Source: Parachlorella kessleri (Eukaryota; Chlorophyta; Trebouxiophyceae; Chlorellales; Chlorellaceae). From it: a stretch of 58,456 nt of DNA. Shown one piece after another: positions 33,940 to 43,880 of this stretch. The stretch covers positions 1 to 58,456 of the forward strand of contig BBXU01002789.1 of assembly GCA_001598975.1 (NCBI GenBank), given 5' to 3'. Position 1 is the first letter of the stretch. Each line of letters begins with the position of its first letter. The notes beneath the pieces are model-generated. The model did not search any database, was not told the DNA's origin, and worked only from the letters and a program-made list of their open reading frames with translations. The position numbers and the translations under genes are program-made.

Positions 33940-36335
33940 CAAGCAGTAGATGTCTTTGAGAGTCCGACCGCCCTTCCGGCAGGAGCCTAGACCAACCTTC
34001 CCTCCTGCTGCACTGGAGAAGTCTTGCACTACACTTGCTTTTGCTGTAGTCATGGCACGCTGGGCCTTGCGGCTGTCTGCATGAATTGCCGCATGCATGT
34101 TCCTGCATGCTCTCTGTGATGTGGGCCCCCCTGCCTGGTTTTTAGAAGGAATAGAGGGCATACCCTGTGTACCACTCTGCAGGCGAAGCCCTAGCCCGTA
34201 CAGGCGCCGGTAAGCTGTGGCCGCCTCCTGCCCTGTAAATCCGCCCCAGAATGTTCTGGCAGGGCATTGCGTCAGAGAGAGGCTCAGCAGGCTTTGCATG
34301 GCATAACACTTCTTTGCTATACATGGCTCCTGCTGGTGAGTCTTAGCAGTAATGTTGCAGGATCTGTACCACCTAGCGTACTGCTAGGCAGTAATGCTGC
34401 AAGACGTACTTGTGGCTGTCAATGTAAGCCTACTTGATGTTAGAGCCATGCCTCAACCCGTAACCCTGGCCTCCTCTTCTACATGTTACAAATGCGGAAA
34501 CTACAAGTGAGACGTGCTCTGTTCCCTGAGCATTTCCGATACACATATGTATGTTACAGGGACAAATGTGAGAAGATGGGCTCAATCCGCAGCGTCATGT
34601 TAGGCCACCTGCACCCCTTGCTGCCTGGAATTTTATGCCTTGCAGCCACTCTCTTCTGCCACACTTTCAACGAACGTAGCAAGTTCTCTATCATGAGAAA
34701 ACCCCGCCCCTTAGCTGTGACTGAGCTGTGTCACCGCATGCAGCCTGCAGTGTCACATGCCAGGATATGGGTGTCCGCCTGTCCCTGTCTTGCTGCCTGC
34801 CAATGTCTTGGGCCCAGTCCCGGGCCCCGAGCCTGCAGTAACCAGTGCTCCACAGTTTTAATGCCAAGCAACACCATCCTCTTCACGGCTGCGGCTGTTC
34901 ACAAATGCACTTTTTTTTTGCCCTGGGTTCCTGTGGGTCTCAGGGATTCGCAAAGCGGGACTAAAGGCCGACAGCTTGTTCCTTATGTGCCAAGGCTTCG
35001 TTTGGTTGCTACAAGGCCCAGTCCTTGAGCTCAGGAGGAGAGGAGCTGGCTGAACCAAGTCGGCCCACCTGCTATGGAGCCCTTGGTAGTCCCAGCATAG
35101 TGCTGGCTCAGAAGGCTGGTCCCAGCTGGGCCAACGTTGCTTCCCATGCTACTGTGTCCACCTGCGTCAGAGTCAACGTTAAAGAAAAATCCTCCGACGC
35201 CTCGCTAATCAGTCTTGGCTATGAAGGGCACAACTCATATCAACGATGGTCCTGTGCACCACTGGCTGCCCCAGCCAACCGCTCGAGTCGACCTATGAAA
35301 GCTCCGGCAGGCGTTTGATGCTTGTCTGCGATCAGCTCCTTGTCCTCCCTGGAGGGCACCTCTCCAGCCACAGCTGTGATGGCGGCTGAGCTCCCATCCG
35401 TGCCTGTTTTGTTTGCCATGTCCGCAGTTATTGGAATACAACAATAAGAATGGCAGCTTCTTGCTGTGGTCCTATCTTCACTTACAAGCTAGGGAACGCC
35501 AGCAGACTAACTGCGTCGAAGCCGCCATACTCACAGCCAGCCGCCATTTGAACATTGGGCGCTCCCCTGCAATAGCTCCAGTGGTGCAGCAAACACTGCG
35601 ACAGTTCAACAGTCGGAGTCTTACAGAAAGGTTGTAGTACAATAGCCTGAGCAGCAAATTTGTGATGACGGTAAACTTTAAACCTGCAAGAGTACAAGTA
35701 ATAATGGGAGCATTGAAGTCCCTCCTTCTGGGACAATGGTAAGGTCACCCTTATAATGAACACAACTTAACACACAAAAGGCATGCGGCACTCCTTGCCA
35801 AGACCACTACAGAGACAAGCAAAGAGGCAGCGCTAGGAAAGCATGAGCACCTTGCGTACAAGCCAAAGTCATCACCTGGCCACATACATGGCAACACAGC
35901 AGTGCACAGAGCACAAAAAAAAGCCCGTCATAAGCAACTCAGCTACGTGCCAAGAGAGCACCAGAGTGACATATAATAGTCCGAGGATGGAAGCAGAGGA
36001 ATTGATATGCGAGGCACCGAAGTAAGGCAGACAATCACATGAAACATGAATGAAATCCAAATTTCTCCCTCTCGATTTCGTCGCCAGAAAAGCCTGTCCC
36101 TTGGAAAAACCAGTCTGCAATACACCCATGGCGAGCTAATGCCCAGTACAATCACAGTCTGACCCGCCAGAGCAAGCACAGAAGCCCCTTGCAATGTGCT
36201 CATATAAGAGACCCCAGTGCTTGCATCCGCCTGCCTAGCTTTGACAACACAAGGGCTGCAGTATACTCCTGATTTCTTTGCCAAGGGGGTCATCAAATCC
36301 TAGGCCTCCCTACGTTCCAGATGCCCTTGACAGGC
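33940..36335. other. Convergent intergenic region between CLASRP and GID4
   Basis: About 2.4 kb, AT-richer than the genes, containing the two 3' UTRs. The longest frame (plus, 34483-35028, 181 codons) has no homology I recognise, no splice context and irregular composition, so it is not called. A T tract occurs at about 34912-34919. Confidence 0.45.
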
Positions 36336-38196
36336 TCATGCAAGCTCATAATGCGCGAAGGCATGGCCTGCCTCGCCACCAGCAAGGGCGCCCAGCTCCA
36401 ACTTCTGGTCCGGGCTGGACGAGGGGTCATAGTACAAACCCTCTATTTGCCCGTCCGATCTGCGGGAGGGCAGAATGGGATAGATGGTAGAGCCGCCAAC
36501 CGACATCAAGCGGAGGCCGAGGAATAAGCCGCATGATTGCACAGCAACACGGCACGCGCAGAGTAGAATTCGCAGCAGGCATGTTTTGGCAGGCAATTGC
36601 ACCGAACTGCACACTCTTACCAAGCCCGGTGCTTCCAAACATGTATGTGACACTAATCTACCATCCGGCCCCGACTGCTATTGCCACGCTGTATCAAGTG
36701 CGAGGAGACCAACAGGGAGGGAATGCTCTGGCCTGTTCCCCACCTGCGTACGCAAATGTAATAGAAGCCAGCAATGGTGAGCCGCGACTCGCTGCCCTTG
36801 ACGAAATAGCGCTCCTTCCACCGCATGAAGACGTATGGATAGCTGGCCAGCTGGCTGCTGCGCCCTCGATTCTTCACGACATCCTGCGGTGGGCAAGGGT
36901 AGGCGGCGCGGGGTGAGGCCGCCGGAGGGGCGTGGAACTTTGCCAGGGACAGACAGAACAGTTGCTCCATGCCATGGAGGTCCGAAGTGAATGCAATTCC
37001 CTATCCGTGCTCCCTTCTGGTACATCCCATTCACATTAGTGCTGATAGTGCGCTGGGCTTACAGCATCCACCAGATCTGTTGGCCTGCGGAGCGGTGATG
37101 TCCTTAGAGGACCTCCAGCCCACTCCCTGCGTCATGCTCCCACCATCAACCTTAGGGAGGGCTGGCACCTGGCCAATTGGTGACCCCCGATCCACCCCTG
37201 CCCCACCTCCCCACCCTCTTGCCCGCCACCAACCCCTATCAACCCATCCGCCTGCCCACCCCTCACCAAATGCAGCGCCTGGAAGCCCTCAAACTTGCTC
37301 CAATGCCGCAGGTCCGTCTGCGCGCAGGCTGACCAGTCGGCTGTGTAGAAGGAGTGGTTGACATTGTCCACCACCTCCCCCTCAAAGAAGGTGGTCACGG
37401 GCGTGCTGCCAGCCTCGGGGACATTGCTGGCCTCCATGGTGCCGCACATATAGCCGCGAGCGGTGTCACAGCCCTGCCGCAACAAAAAGCCAGGTGAGCT
37501 GAGAGAAGAAGTCTACAAGTCACCCGGCTTTCCTCAAGACAATATGCATCAAAGCTTTAGGTGGGCTCCCCAGCACCCCCACCCCATAGGAAAGCTGTCA
37601 AAGCAGGTGCCTGGCTGTCACACCTGGCTCCCGACTGCCTTCCTACATGGTAATATCTACGGCAGTTCCCTGCTGCTGCTGCTGCTGCTAAAGCTTTCAG
37701 CATCTGCAAGGCTGCACTAGGTCTGCTCATCCATCTCAATTACCTGTATTGTCACGTGCACGCCCCCTGCATAATCCAGAACGATCCAGAGGGCCGAGTC
37801 AGCAATGCTGGCAACGACAAAATTTCGCTCGCGGGTATACCCAATCCTTGTTAAGAATAGCAGGTGACTCTGCTTGCGATGCAACCGACGGGCGCGCACC
37901 GCCCGTCTCAATCTCTTTACAAGCCTCAGCAGTGCTCCAAAGCCCCAACGCAAAACACAGGTAAAACCAGGGCACTCACAGTGCTCATTCTTGCGTACGC
38001 CAATTTGAGCCACTCGCTGTCGCCCTTGGAAACACTGGCCGGGCCGCAAGAATGCACAGGCAGGCGGTGGGAGGGCTTCCTGGCCGTCCTGCAGGAGGGT
38101 GCATGGTTCAGTCACCCAAGGTTGCATGATATCAAGGAACCCCGGTGTTATCACATAATGTTGAAAACGTGTGAGCTCACAAGCATCAAGGCACAT
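36336..38196 (-). CDS. GID4: GID4 / Vid24 substrate receptor of the GID (CTLH) ubiquitin ligase
   Basis: Beta-barrel receptor that in yeast and human binds N-degrons, classically N-terminal proline, for the GID/CTLH E3 ligase. Exons: 37980-38196, 37744-37766, 37267-37473, 36744-36883, 36336-36459; 236 residues from the ATG at 38196, or 213 from the in-frame ATG at 38127, which may be the real start. Matches to plant GID4 run in order: EPCTLLQDGQ (plant PCTLLSVGQ), HWGVHVTIQGCD (WRVNVRIQGCD), GYMCGTMEASNVPEA, FFEGEVVDN, DLRHWSKFEGF, SYPYVFMRWKERYFV, LTIAGFYYICV, SDGQIEGLYYDPSSSPDQ and the end FAHYELA. The second exon is a 23-bp microexon that restores the WGVHVTIQ strand. Cytosolic location and degron specificity are inferred from the family. 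A (CTG)n microsatellite lies in intron 2 (about 37669-37688). Confidence 0.94.
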
Positions 38197-38282
38197 GAAG
38201 GCTTTGTGGAGGGCGGCAGATGCGATCTGTGGGTTATCTAGTCCATCCTCATTTATATAATATTTGTTTGGGTGTCCGTTAT

Positions 38283-38871
38283 CTAGTCCAAGGCACCTCT
38301 GTCAAAGCAGGGGTGCCCCCGGGGGTTAGCAGGGTCAGTCTGCATGCCGCTCTGGGCGGGGACACCCTCGTAGAGAAGCTGGAAGGTTGGCCGAGGACCC
38401 TTCTTCGGCGCACCGCATGATTTCACATCCACCGTAATCAAGCCTGTTGCAGCGCTGCCAACGTCGTTGGCAGGAGACTGTGCTCACTATGGTGCGGTGT
38501 ACCTGGCTTGGCTCAGGCTCCAGCGATGCTGCAACCTCCTCCTGGGCAGCCTGGAGCTCCTCTTCACTTATTCCCTGGGCATCTGCAGGCCGCCGGTCGC
38601 TGGCCAGCTCTCTACTGAGCTGGTGCTGCTACGACAGGGAGGCGAGACAAATGTCAGTGTCAGTGTCACCAATAGACCAGACAGCGGCTGCAGTACGGTC
38701 CACTCATCATAAAATTAGTGACAGTTTGTCCCAGCCCCGTCAAGCGCTGGTATCGGCACAATTCTGGATGGGGGCGCTCACCAAGAGTCGCAGTTGTTGC
38801 CAGCGGCGCACAGTGACCGGGCTGTAGGCCTGTTGTCGGCTGTCAGTTGCGGAAGTAGACTCTACCGTCAT
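38283..38871 (-). CDS. Small unrecognised gene, last join unresolved
   Basis: Two exons look convincing: 38782-38871, starting MTVESTSATDSRQQ and continuing AYSPVTVRRWQQLRLL, and 38503-38625, encoding HQLSRELASDRRPADAQ and then an acidic helix GISEEELQAAQEEVAAS. Their donors (TTG|GTGAGC, CAG|GTACAC) and phase (0) agree. Downstream, 38283 to about 38440 reads VDVKSCGAPKKGPRPTFQLL and stops at TAG 38283-38285, which has coding character. However, the available acceptors give the wrong phase for that frame; the in-phase alternative ends sooner in another frame. I do not recognise a family. A short helical, probably nuclear or cytosolic protein, or a decayed gene, are both possible. Confidence 0.33.
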
Positions 38872-39614
38872 GCTGTCGCAGCGCGTGTCAAGCGAATTGC
38901 AACAATCCAAAAGTCCTTTGCACTGGCACCTGCCCCTCCACAAGTGGGCCTTGCGGCTCCTCTGAATCGCCAAAGGACAATGTGGGTTGTGGAAATAGCG
39001 CTGGAGAGCACCTAGGTGGACATGTCTACCAATCCAAACTGCTCCCGCCACAATTCATTGGTCGGGGTGTCGGGCTGAACCCGAGGAAGGAACTGTTTGC
39101 AACACTCACTCCACCTGGATGTCAGCTTTGAGTAGGGGCTGGGGGTCAGTAGGTTTGAAACTGTTTTGCAGCATGTGAGCGCACCTGACAAGCCCAACGC
39201 TGTGCAACGGTGTTGGCTAATTTGCGTGATCAATAACAGGGGGCTTCAAAGCTCAAGCCTTCCAGGCTTTGAGTTGGGTGCACCGAAGGCCTCCCTTGCT
39301 GGAGGGCCGCTAACAGATAAACAAGTTTAAGGAAGTCAGATCAGCATTTCGTTGTTCACACTCATGATAGGGTGTGGAAGCAAAACAATTAATCATGCTT
39401 GATTAAAGCATATCCATAGTGGCAATGATCAAATGTGTGTGAAACTCCAGCAAGACTAATAGTACTAACACGTACCAAGTAAGAGCAGTACATCAAACCA
39501 CAAGCTAATAATGACAACTGTCCCTTAATGTACAAGACCTGGAACTGAACGTGCCTCGGGTTGCAGAAACCATGGGACTCCATGGGAGTCACTGCACTGA
39601 AAGCCAAGTGTGAC
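38872..39614. other. Intergenic region downstream of the serine hydrolase gene
   Basis: About 740 bp on the 3' side of the FSH gene and upstream of the small gene ending at 38283. Short minus frames (for example 39012-39233) have no support. No repeat or RNA gene seen. Confidence 0.45.
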
Positions 39615-40962
39615 CTACTGTGGCTGCCGTAAGCTCTCCAGGAAACTCACAAGTTCTTGTTTGAAATCTCCACTGCATGTGGGTACCTGCAGGATACACG
39701 CAGGTCGATCATAGGTACCAGCCACACAAGGCTGTACATAACAGACCAGCTGTTGAAGGCACCTGTGGCATACCAACTGGGGCTGCCACAAGCCCTTCAG
39801 TGGCGACCGCGCAGCAGACACATGTGCTTGCCTCCGCTCCTGTACAGCGGGCCGCTGCACCTACTTACCATGTGACCGCCGGGGTGGAGGTAGAACCGCA
39901 CAGCGCCCTCCTCAAAAGTCTCAGCCAGTTGCTGGCTTCTTTCCTCCGGCACCAGTGTGTCCTTAGCGCCAGACACTAGCAGGGAGGTCAGGGACGGACG
40001 GCCCTCCCGGAGAGCTGCTGCGTAGGTGGCGTCGCGGGGCAGGAAGCCGCCAATCAAAATGGCACCCATCAAACCTGAGAGCACGTGCTGGCCCCTGGCA
40101 TGTGCCAGGAAGAGAGCTGCGGCTGTGGCCCCCTGGGAGAAGCCTGCATGGCACGTTATGCCGGCTTGGCACAAGACAAGAGTGCTGCAGGCATGTTTCA
40201 TGGGAGCTGCTTTGGGCGCTCCCATCAAACACTTGCTGCAGTGCATAGCAATAGTTATCACAAAAGAAAGTCCCTTGTAAGATCGCCCCCTGTAGTGTAG
40301 GTTAGCACTTCCTGACCTGCAGCCAAGCCCCTTAAGTTTAGGCAAGCCCCATCAAGAGACATCATACCTAACAGTCCATCCACAGGATAATGATTTTGCA
40401 AGGCCTCAGAAATGGCAGCCTGGGATGCCTCCCAGCCAGCGTAGTGTGCTGCGCGGGAAGGCCGTGTCCCTGGCTCAACATCGGTCCAACGCCACCTGCG
40501 TAGCTACCCACAAAATAAATTATTCCCAGCAAACAAGAAGACCACACACTGGCAACGGTTATCAGCACAGCAAAGGTCCCATGGTTCCAGGCTGGGCGTC
40601 AAGTAAGCTGGTAGCTTGTGAACATGGTATCAGGGGTGCGAGCACCCACCAGCTTCTGCCCTGCTCGTCGCCCCCGTTCTCTTGAAGCTCCTCAGCATCA
40701 GCTGCTTCCACCAAGTAGGGTGCATCCATAAACACAAACTCCACTCGCGACTTGAGTCCCTTCCTCAGTGAACCTATCCGGCTCTTGAAGACCTGTTCAG
40801 CAGCAGTAATTGTAAGCTCCTACACGTTTCTGCTGCACAAGGACAATGACGTGACATGCCAGCACGACTGTGGCATAAGGCAGTTTGACGCGGCCGCACC
40901 GTCTGGTTTTGCAAGTACCCGTGCAAGCACAAAAACCTGAGCTTGCGGTCTGCAACGGTCAT
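39615..40962 (-). CDS. FSH1/OVCA2-type serine hydrolase (alpha/beta hydrolase)
   Basis: Small soluble alpha/beta hydrolase of the fungal FSH1 / human OVCA2 family, probably an esterase. Exons: 40900-40962, 40650-40792, 40368-40495, 39869-40143, 39615-39686; 226 residues, phases 0, 2, 1, 0. It begins MTVADRKLRFLCLHGYLQN, the LCLHGxxQN oxyanion region, then VFMDAPYLVEAADAEE, and WWRWTDVEPGTRPSRAAHY, typical of the family. The catalytic triad is visible: Ser114 in GFSQGA, Asp173 in GAKDTLVP and His202 in HPGGHM. The length is standard for the family. In human OVCA2 the preferred substrates are long-chain alkyl esters; the substrate here is unknown. Start ATG 40960-40962 lies 295 bp from the divergent TAF10 start. 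Confidence 0.94.
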
Positions 40963-41257
40963 TTTGATTCAGACGGTGCTGCAGCACCAGTAGGGCTTTG
41001 CCAGTCTTTCAGTTGATGGGGCGGCGCAGGCTTGGTCCAAGCAGCTGAAGTTGAAGTATACAGTCACAGGTAAGGCTAATACAGATGCAACAGATGATAC
41101 TACAGCAAAATGGGACCCTCAAGAGGAAGGGGCCGGCTTACACGAGTTGTGTTCTTGCGCCTTGGTGGGGGCGGGAGTATGCCTAGCTTTCCCTCACACT
41201 GCGGCAGTCCAAGGTATAACACTTAGAAAGAATTGGCTCTTGCTGCACCGCCCAGCG
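40963..41257. promoter_or_regulatory. Short divergent promoter region of the FSH hydrolase and TAF10
   Basis: The interval of 295 bp separates the two divergent start codons. TAF10's frame is open upstream of its ATG to about 41051 without another family-like start, so most of this is probably 5' UTR and core promoter. No TATA box was identified. Confidence 0.45.
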
Positions 41258-42408
41258 ATGGCAAACAAGCTTCCACAGGGTCTGAAAGAGCTTCTCAACT
41301 CTTTGCCTGACTACGAAACCACGGTAATCATGAAGGGATCGCACTGTTGTTCACAATTACCTTGTTGATGAGTCCCTAAGGGTTGGTCTGTACCCTCGGG
41401 TGCAGGTACCAGATGAAGTCACTAGGCATGCGCTCTTGAAAAGCGGCTATAACTGCAAAGACATAAGAACGTGAGTTGGCTGCCAGGCCCACCTGTAGGG
41501 TGTGGATGTGGCAGACGGTGCTGGGGGTCTTGCAGTGGCGGCCTAGGGAGTCTGCTAGGGGGTCTGCTGTCCCTGCAGTGTCGGGAGCCCTTCAGCAACA
41601 ATATGTCGCTTGTCTTGACCTGCAGTGTCCGGCTTGTGTCACTAGCAGCCCAGAAATTCATGGCCAGCATATTAGATGAGGCAGTCAACGTGCACAAGCG
41701 GCGGAAGCTGGCTCCGGTCCAGCACTTGAAAGCGGAGGGCCACAACATCAAGGACAAGCGCGTGGTGCTGACGGCGGATGACCTGTCGGAAGCTCTCAAG
41801 GAGGTGGGCCAAGGAGTAATATCGCTCAGTGGCGTTCTAAAGGGTAGTATTACGTAAAGGAGACCGGCAGTGCGGATCAGAGAGGAGGTATGGCCACGCT
41901 GGACTGTATGGGTAGTATTTATTAAGGGTGGCAGGTAATGCGATCAGAGAGTAGTTACGGGTATACTGGGCTGACAGGGTATGGGTAGTGTATGGGTAGT
42001 ATTTGTTGGTCACTGCAGTGAATGCAGGTTAGTTAACCCCTGGCAGGGGTGACGAGGACTGCACCGAGGGAGTATGTTACTATGCCTGGTTGCGGTGGCG
42101 GCTGGGACACACTTGGCTGGCAGGTTTTGTGGCAGATGTGCGAGGCAGGCACCGGCTGGTGGTGGTGTGCAAGATAGTGTGCAAGATAGCCAGGGCTGGC
42201 CAACCCTTGAACTCAGCCCTCTCCAATGCATCTCCGGCGCGGTGGCTGAGGTTGCCGACTAGTGAGGCGCAGTGTATCCCCTCGAGGGCCAGTTGCTAGA
42301 TCTATTCCTCAGGTTGCCAAGAGGTGTGCTCTGTCTTGCTTGCTGCAGTACGGCATTAGTGTCAAGCCGGCGGCCTACTATGCCGACCCTTCGCCTCCCC
42401 AGCAATGA
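41258..42408 (+). CDS. TAF10: TAF10, histone-fold subunit of TFIID and SAGA
   Basis: Histone-fold subunit shared by TFIID and SAGA, pairing with TAF3/TAF8/SPT7-type partners in the nucleus. Exons: 41258-41323, 41406-41470, 41626-41803, 42349-42408; 122 residues, phases 0, 2, 0. The sequence runs LPQGLKELLNSLPDYETTVP, DEVTRHALLKSGYNCKD, RLVSLAAQKFMASILDEAVN, then a charged loop, KDKRVVLTADDLSEALKEYG and ISVKPAAYYAD. Human TAF10 has [65 protein letters not shown] at these positions. Nearly the whole protein is the histone fold; the N-terminal tail is short, as in plants. Intron 3 (545 bp) carries a near-identical copy of the window's dispersed repeat. The gene converges on the small Tat-type gene with 174 bp between stops. 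Confidence 0.96.
41906..42004 (-). repeat. Dispersed ~60-bp repeat, copy B, flanked by 15-bp direct repeats
   Basis: The reverse complement of 41917-41978 matches copy A (8717-8795) almost base for base. The core is bracketed by two perfect copies of GTATGGGTAGTATTT, at 41906-41920 and 41990-42004, enclosing 69 bp. This could be a target-site duplication or an older tandem repeat. The element lies wholly inside TAF10 intron 3. Confidence 0.8.
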
Positions 42409-42582
42409 CAGTACTGACATGCAAAGCGACAATGGGCGAGCCGCCGTGGTGTTGGCATTGTGAAAGCGGGCTGGACGCCCCTGTATCATCTGGCTACTTG
42501 TATGTATGTACCTATTCTGAAGTTACACAAAGAATTGCCCAAAACACTGCTACCCTCTGTTTCTTTCTTGGAGACCCCTGTA

Positions 42583-43408
42583 TCACTTGTTCTTCTCCAA
42601 AAACTCCTGCATTTTGCGCTGCGTCTCTTTGGATACCCCGGTACGTCCGTTGCCTGTTTCGAAACTGAAGTAATCCTGCAGTGGCAGATGCCATAGCTCA
42701 GTCAGGGTCATGGTTGGCGCTTGAAGAAACAACTGCTCCAGACTGGAGCTTGAAGGGCTGCCAGAAGCCTTGTACGCACAATACGCTCCCGGGGGGTCCG
42801 GCTTGCCTGATAATTGCGGCGATAATAGTCGTCCAGGCGCTCCTTAGCGCGCTGCGCTTTCTTTTCTTGAGTCTTGCGGAGCAGTTCTGCAAGATGTGGG
42901 GAACCAGAAATAGCTTACAGGCATTTCAATGATGCCTTGTTGGCAGTTGTGGTTCCTGATTGAAAGCACGGTTGATTCCTCTTATGGCTGTCCTTTCTCA
43001 CAGCCGGCACCCGTTAGCACTGGCTCTCCTGAATACTTCCAGATTGATTGGCTGCAGATGCAACCCCACACCTGCTATCAGGGGGTTGTCGGCATCTGAC
43101 GTTGCATCTGGTGCAGCCTCACAGCTTGCAGCGCCCTGGACTTGCATTGCTGTGGGTGTTAGGCAGCTAGCTCTTGCAGACTAGTCAGCAGATGTGGGAC
43201 AGTATGACTTACCCAAAGCGCCGGGACGCCTGACAGGCCTGCCAGGAGGAACCGCCTTCTAGCCACCTGTGGCGACAAGCAGGAGGCTGCCTGTGCAGGA
43301 CGCCTCGTTAGGGTGAGGGTAACTGCTCCATACCCGTTGGGTGATCCGCCTGCCTACCTGCTTGCAAGCAGGCTTGACCGCTGTTTGATGGGGGAGCAAG
43401 GTGTTCAT
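42583..43408 (-). CDS. Small plastid protein with twin-arginine (Tat) targeting signal
   Basis: Exons: 43358-43408, 43213-43290, 43072-43135, 42807-42886, 42583-42675; 121 residues, phases 0, 0, 1, 0. After a short Ser/Lys/Gln-containing leader comes VARRRFLLAGLSGVPALWGA, an RR motif plus a hydrophobic stretch and a small-residue region, the layout of a bipartite thylakoid Tat peptide. The mature part is about 70 residues: DNPLIAELLRKTQEKKAQRA, KERLDDYYRRNYQDYFSFE, a Gly-rich turn and the end QRKMQEFLEKNK. The helical KERL segment faintly recalls the N-terminal half of photosystem I subunit N, also a Tat client, but the Cys-rich half of PsaN is absent, so I do not assign it. The fourth intron starts with GC (CAG|GCAAGC). 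A TGTAA polyadenylation motif (minus) lies at 42523-42527, about 56 bp after the stop. Thylakoid-lumen location is inferred. Confidence 0.75.
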
Positions 43409-43880
43409 GACTTCCTCACAGACTACCACTGTCGCTAAGGCGTTCGTTCACAATCCATAAGAATTGCGAACATCTGTCAGGATAAGACAATGGCGAAGCT
43501 TTCTTTCTAAGCTCTTCGCTCTATCTTGACGCGCGAAAGGACAGCATAAGCAGCACTGGAGGCGCAAGAGCCTCTGCAGCTGGCACAAGGGTAACCCTGC
43601 TACCTCCCTCTATAATCACCGGTCTGAAGCACAACCCGCCACACCACGCAAAAACTTGACATGCCTGTTGAAGTGTACCAACTTGGGTGTCCAGCATCCC
43701 CGTTGCTCTGCCTGGCAGCAGCTTCCAAGGGTAGTCTGATAACCGTTCCAGACGCACACACAAAATTGCTTCGGTGCATTCCAACGTAAGGGAGCAGCAG
43801 GTAGAGATGTGATGCGAGTGTGCTACGAGTGAAGTAGACACAACCTTGGGTGCATTTGGTGGCGACCTGCAAATGCGATA
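43409..43880. other. Intergenic region between tRNase Z and the Tat-type gene
   Basis: About 470 bp on the minus strand: the 3' UTR of tRNase Z and the promoter of the small plastid protein. A 106-codon minus frame has no support. No repeat seen. Confidence 0.45.

Noticed and set aside
34483..35028. 181-codon plus frame between CLASRP and GID4
   Set aside because: It has no splice context, no recognisable motif, an odd mix of Cys and hydrophobic runs, and lies in AT-richer convergent intergenic DNA.
37669..37690. (CTG)n as a CRISPR-like or structured repeat
   Set aside because: It is a simple trinucleotide microsatellite in a GID4 intron. No spaced direct repeats typical of CRISPR occur anywhere in the window.
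38740..39051. Midasin-like C-terminal fragment, from the resemblance of RRWQQLRLL to a midasin linker
   Set aside because: Only a few residues agree, the MIDAS domain is absent, and the exon belongs to a small gene of about 600 bp.
42583..43408. Assignment as photosystem I subunit N
   Set aside because: Only the Tat signal and a short helix agree; the cysteine-rich second half that defines PsaN is missing.
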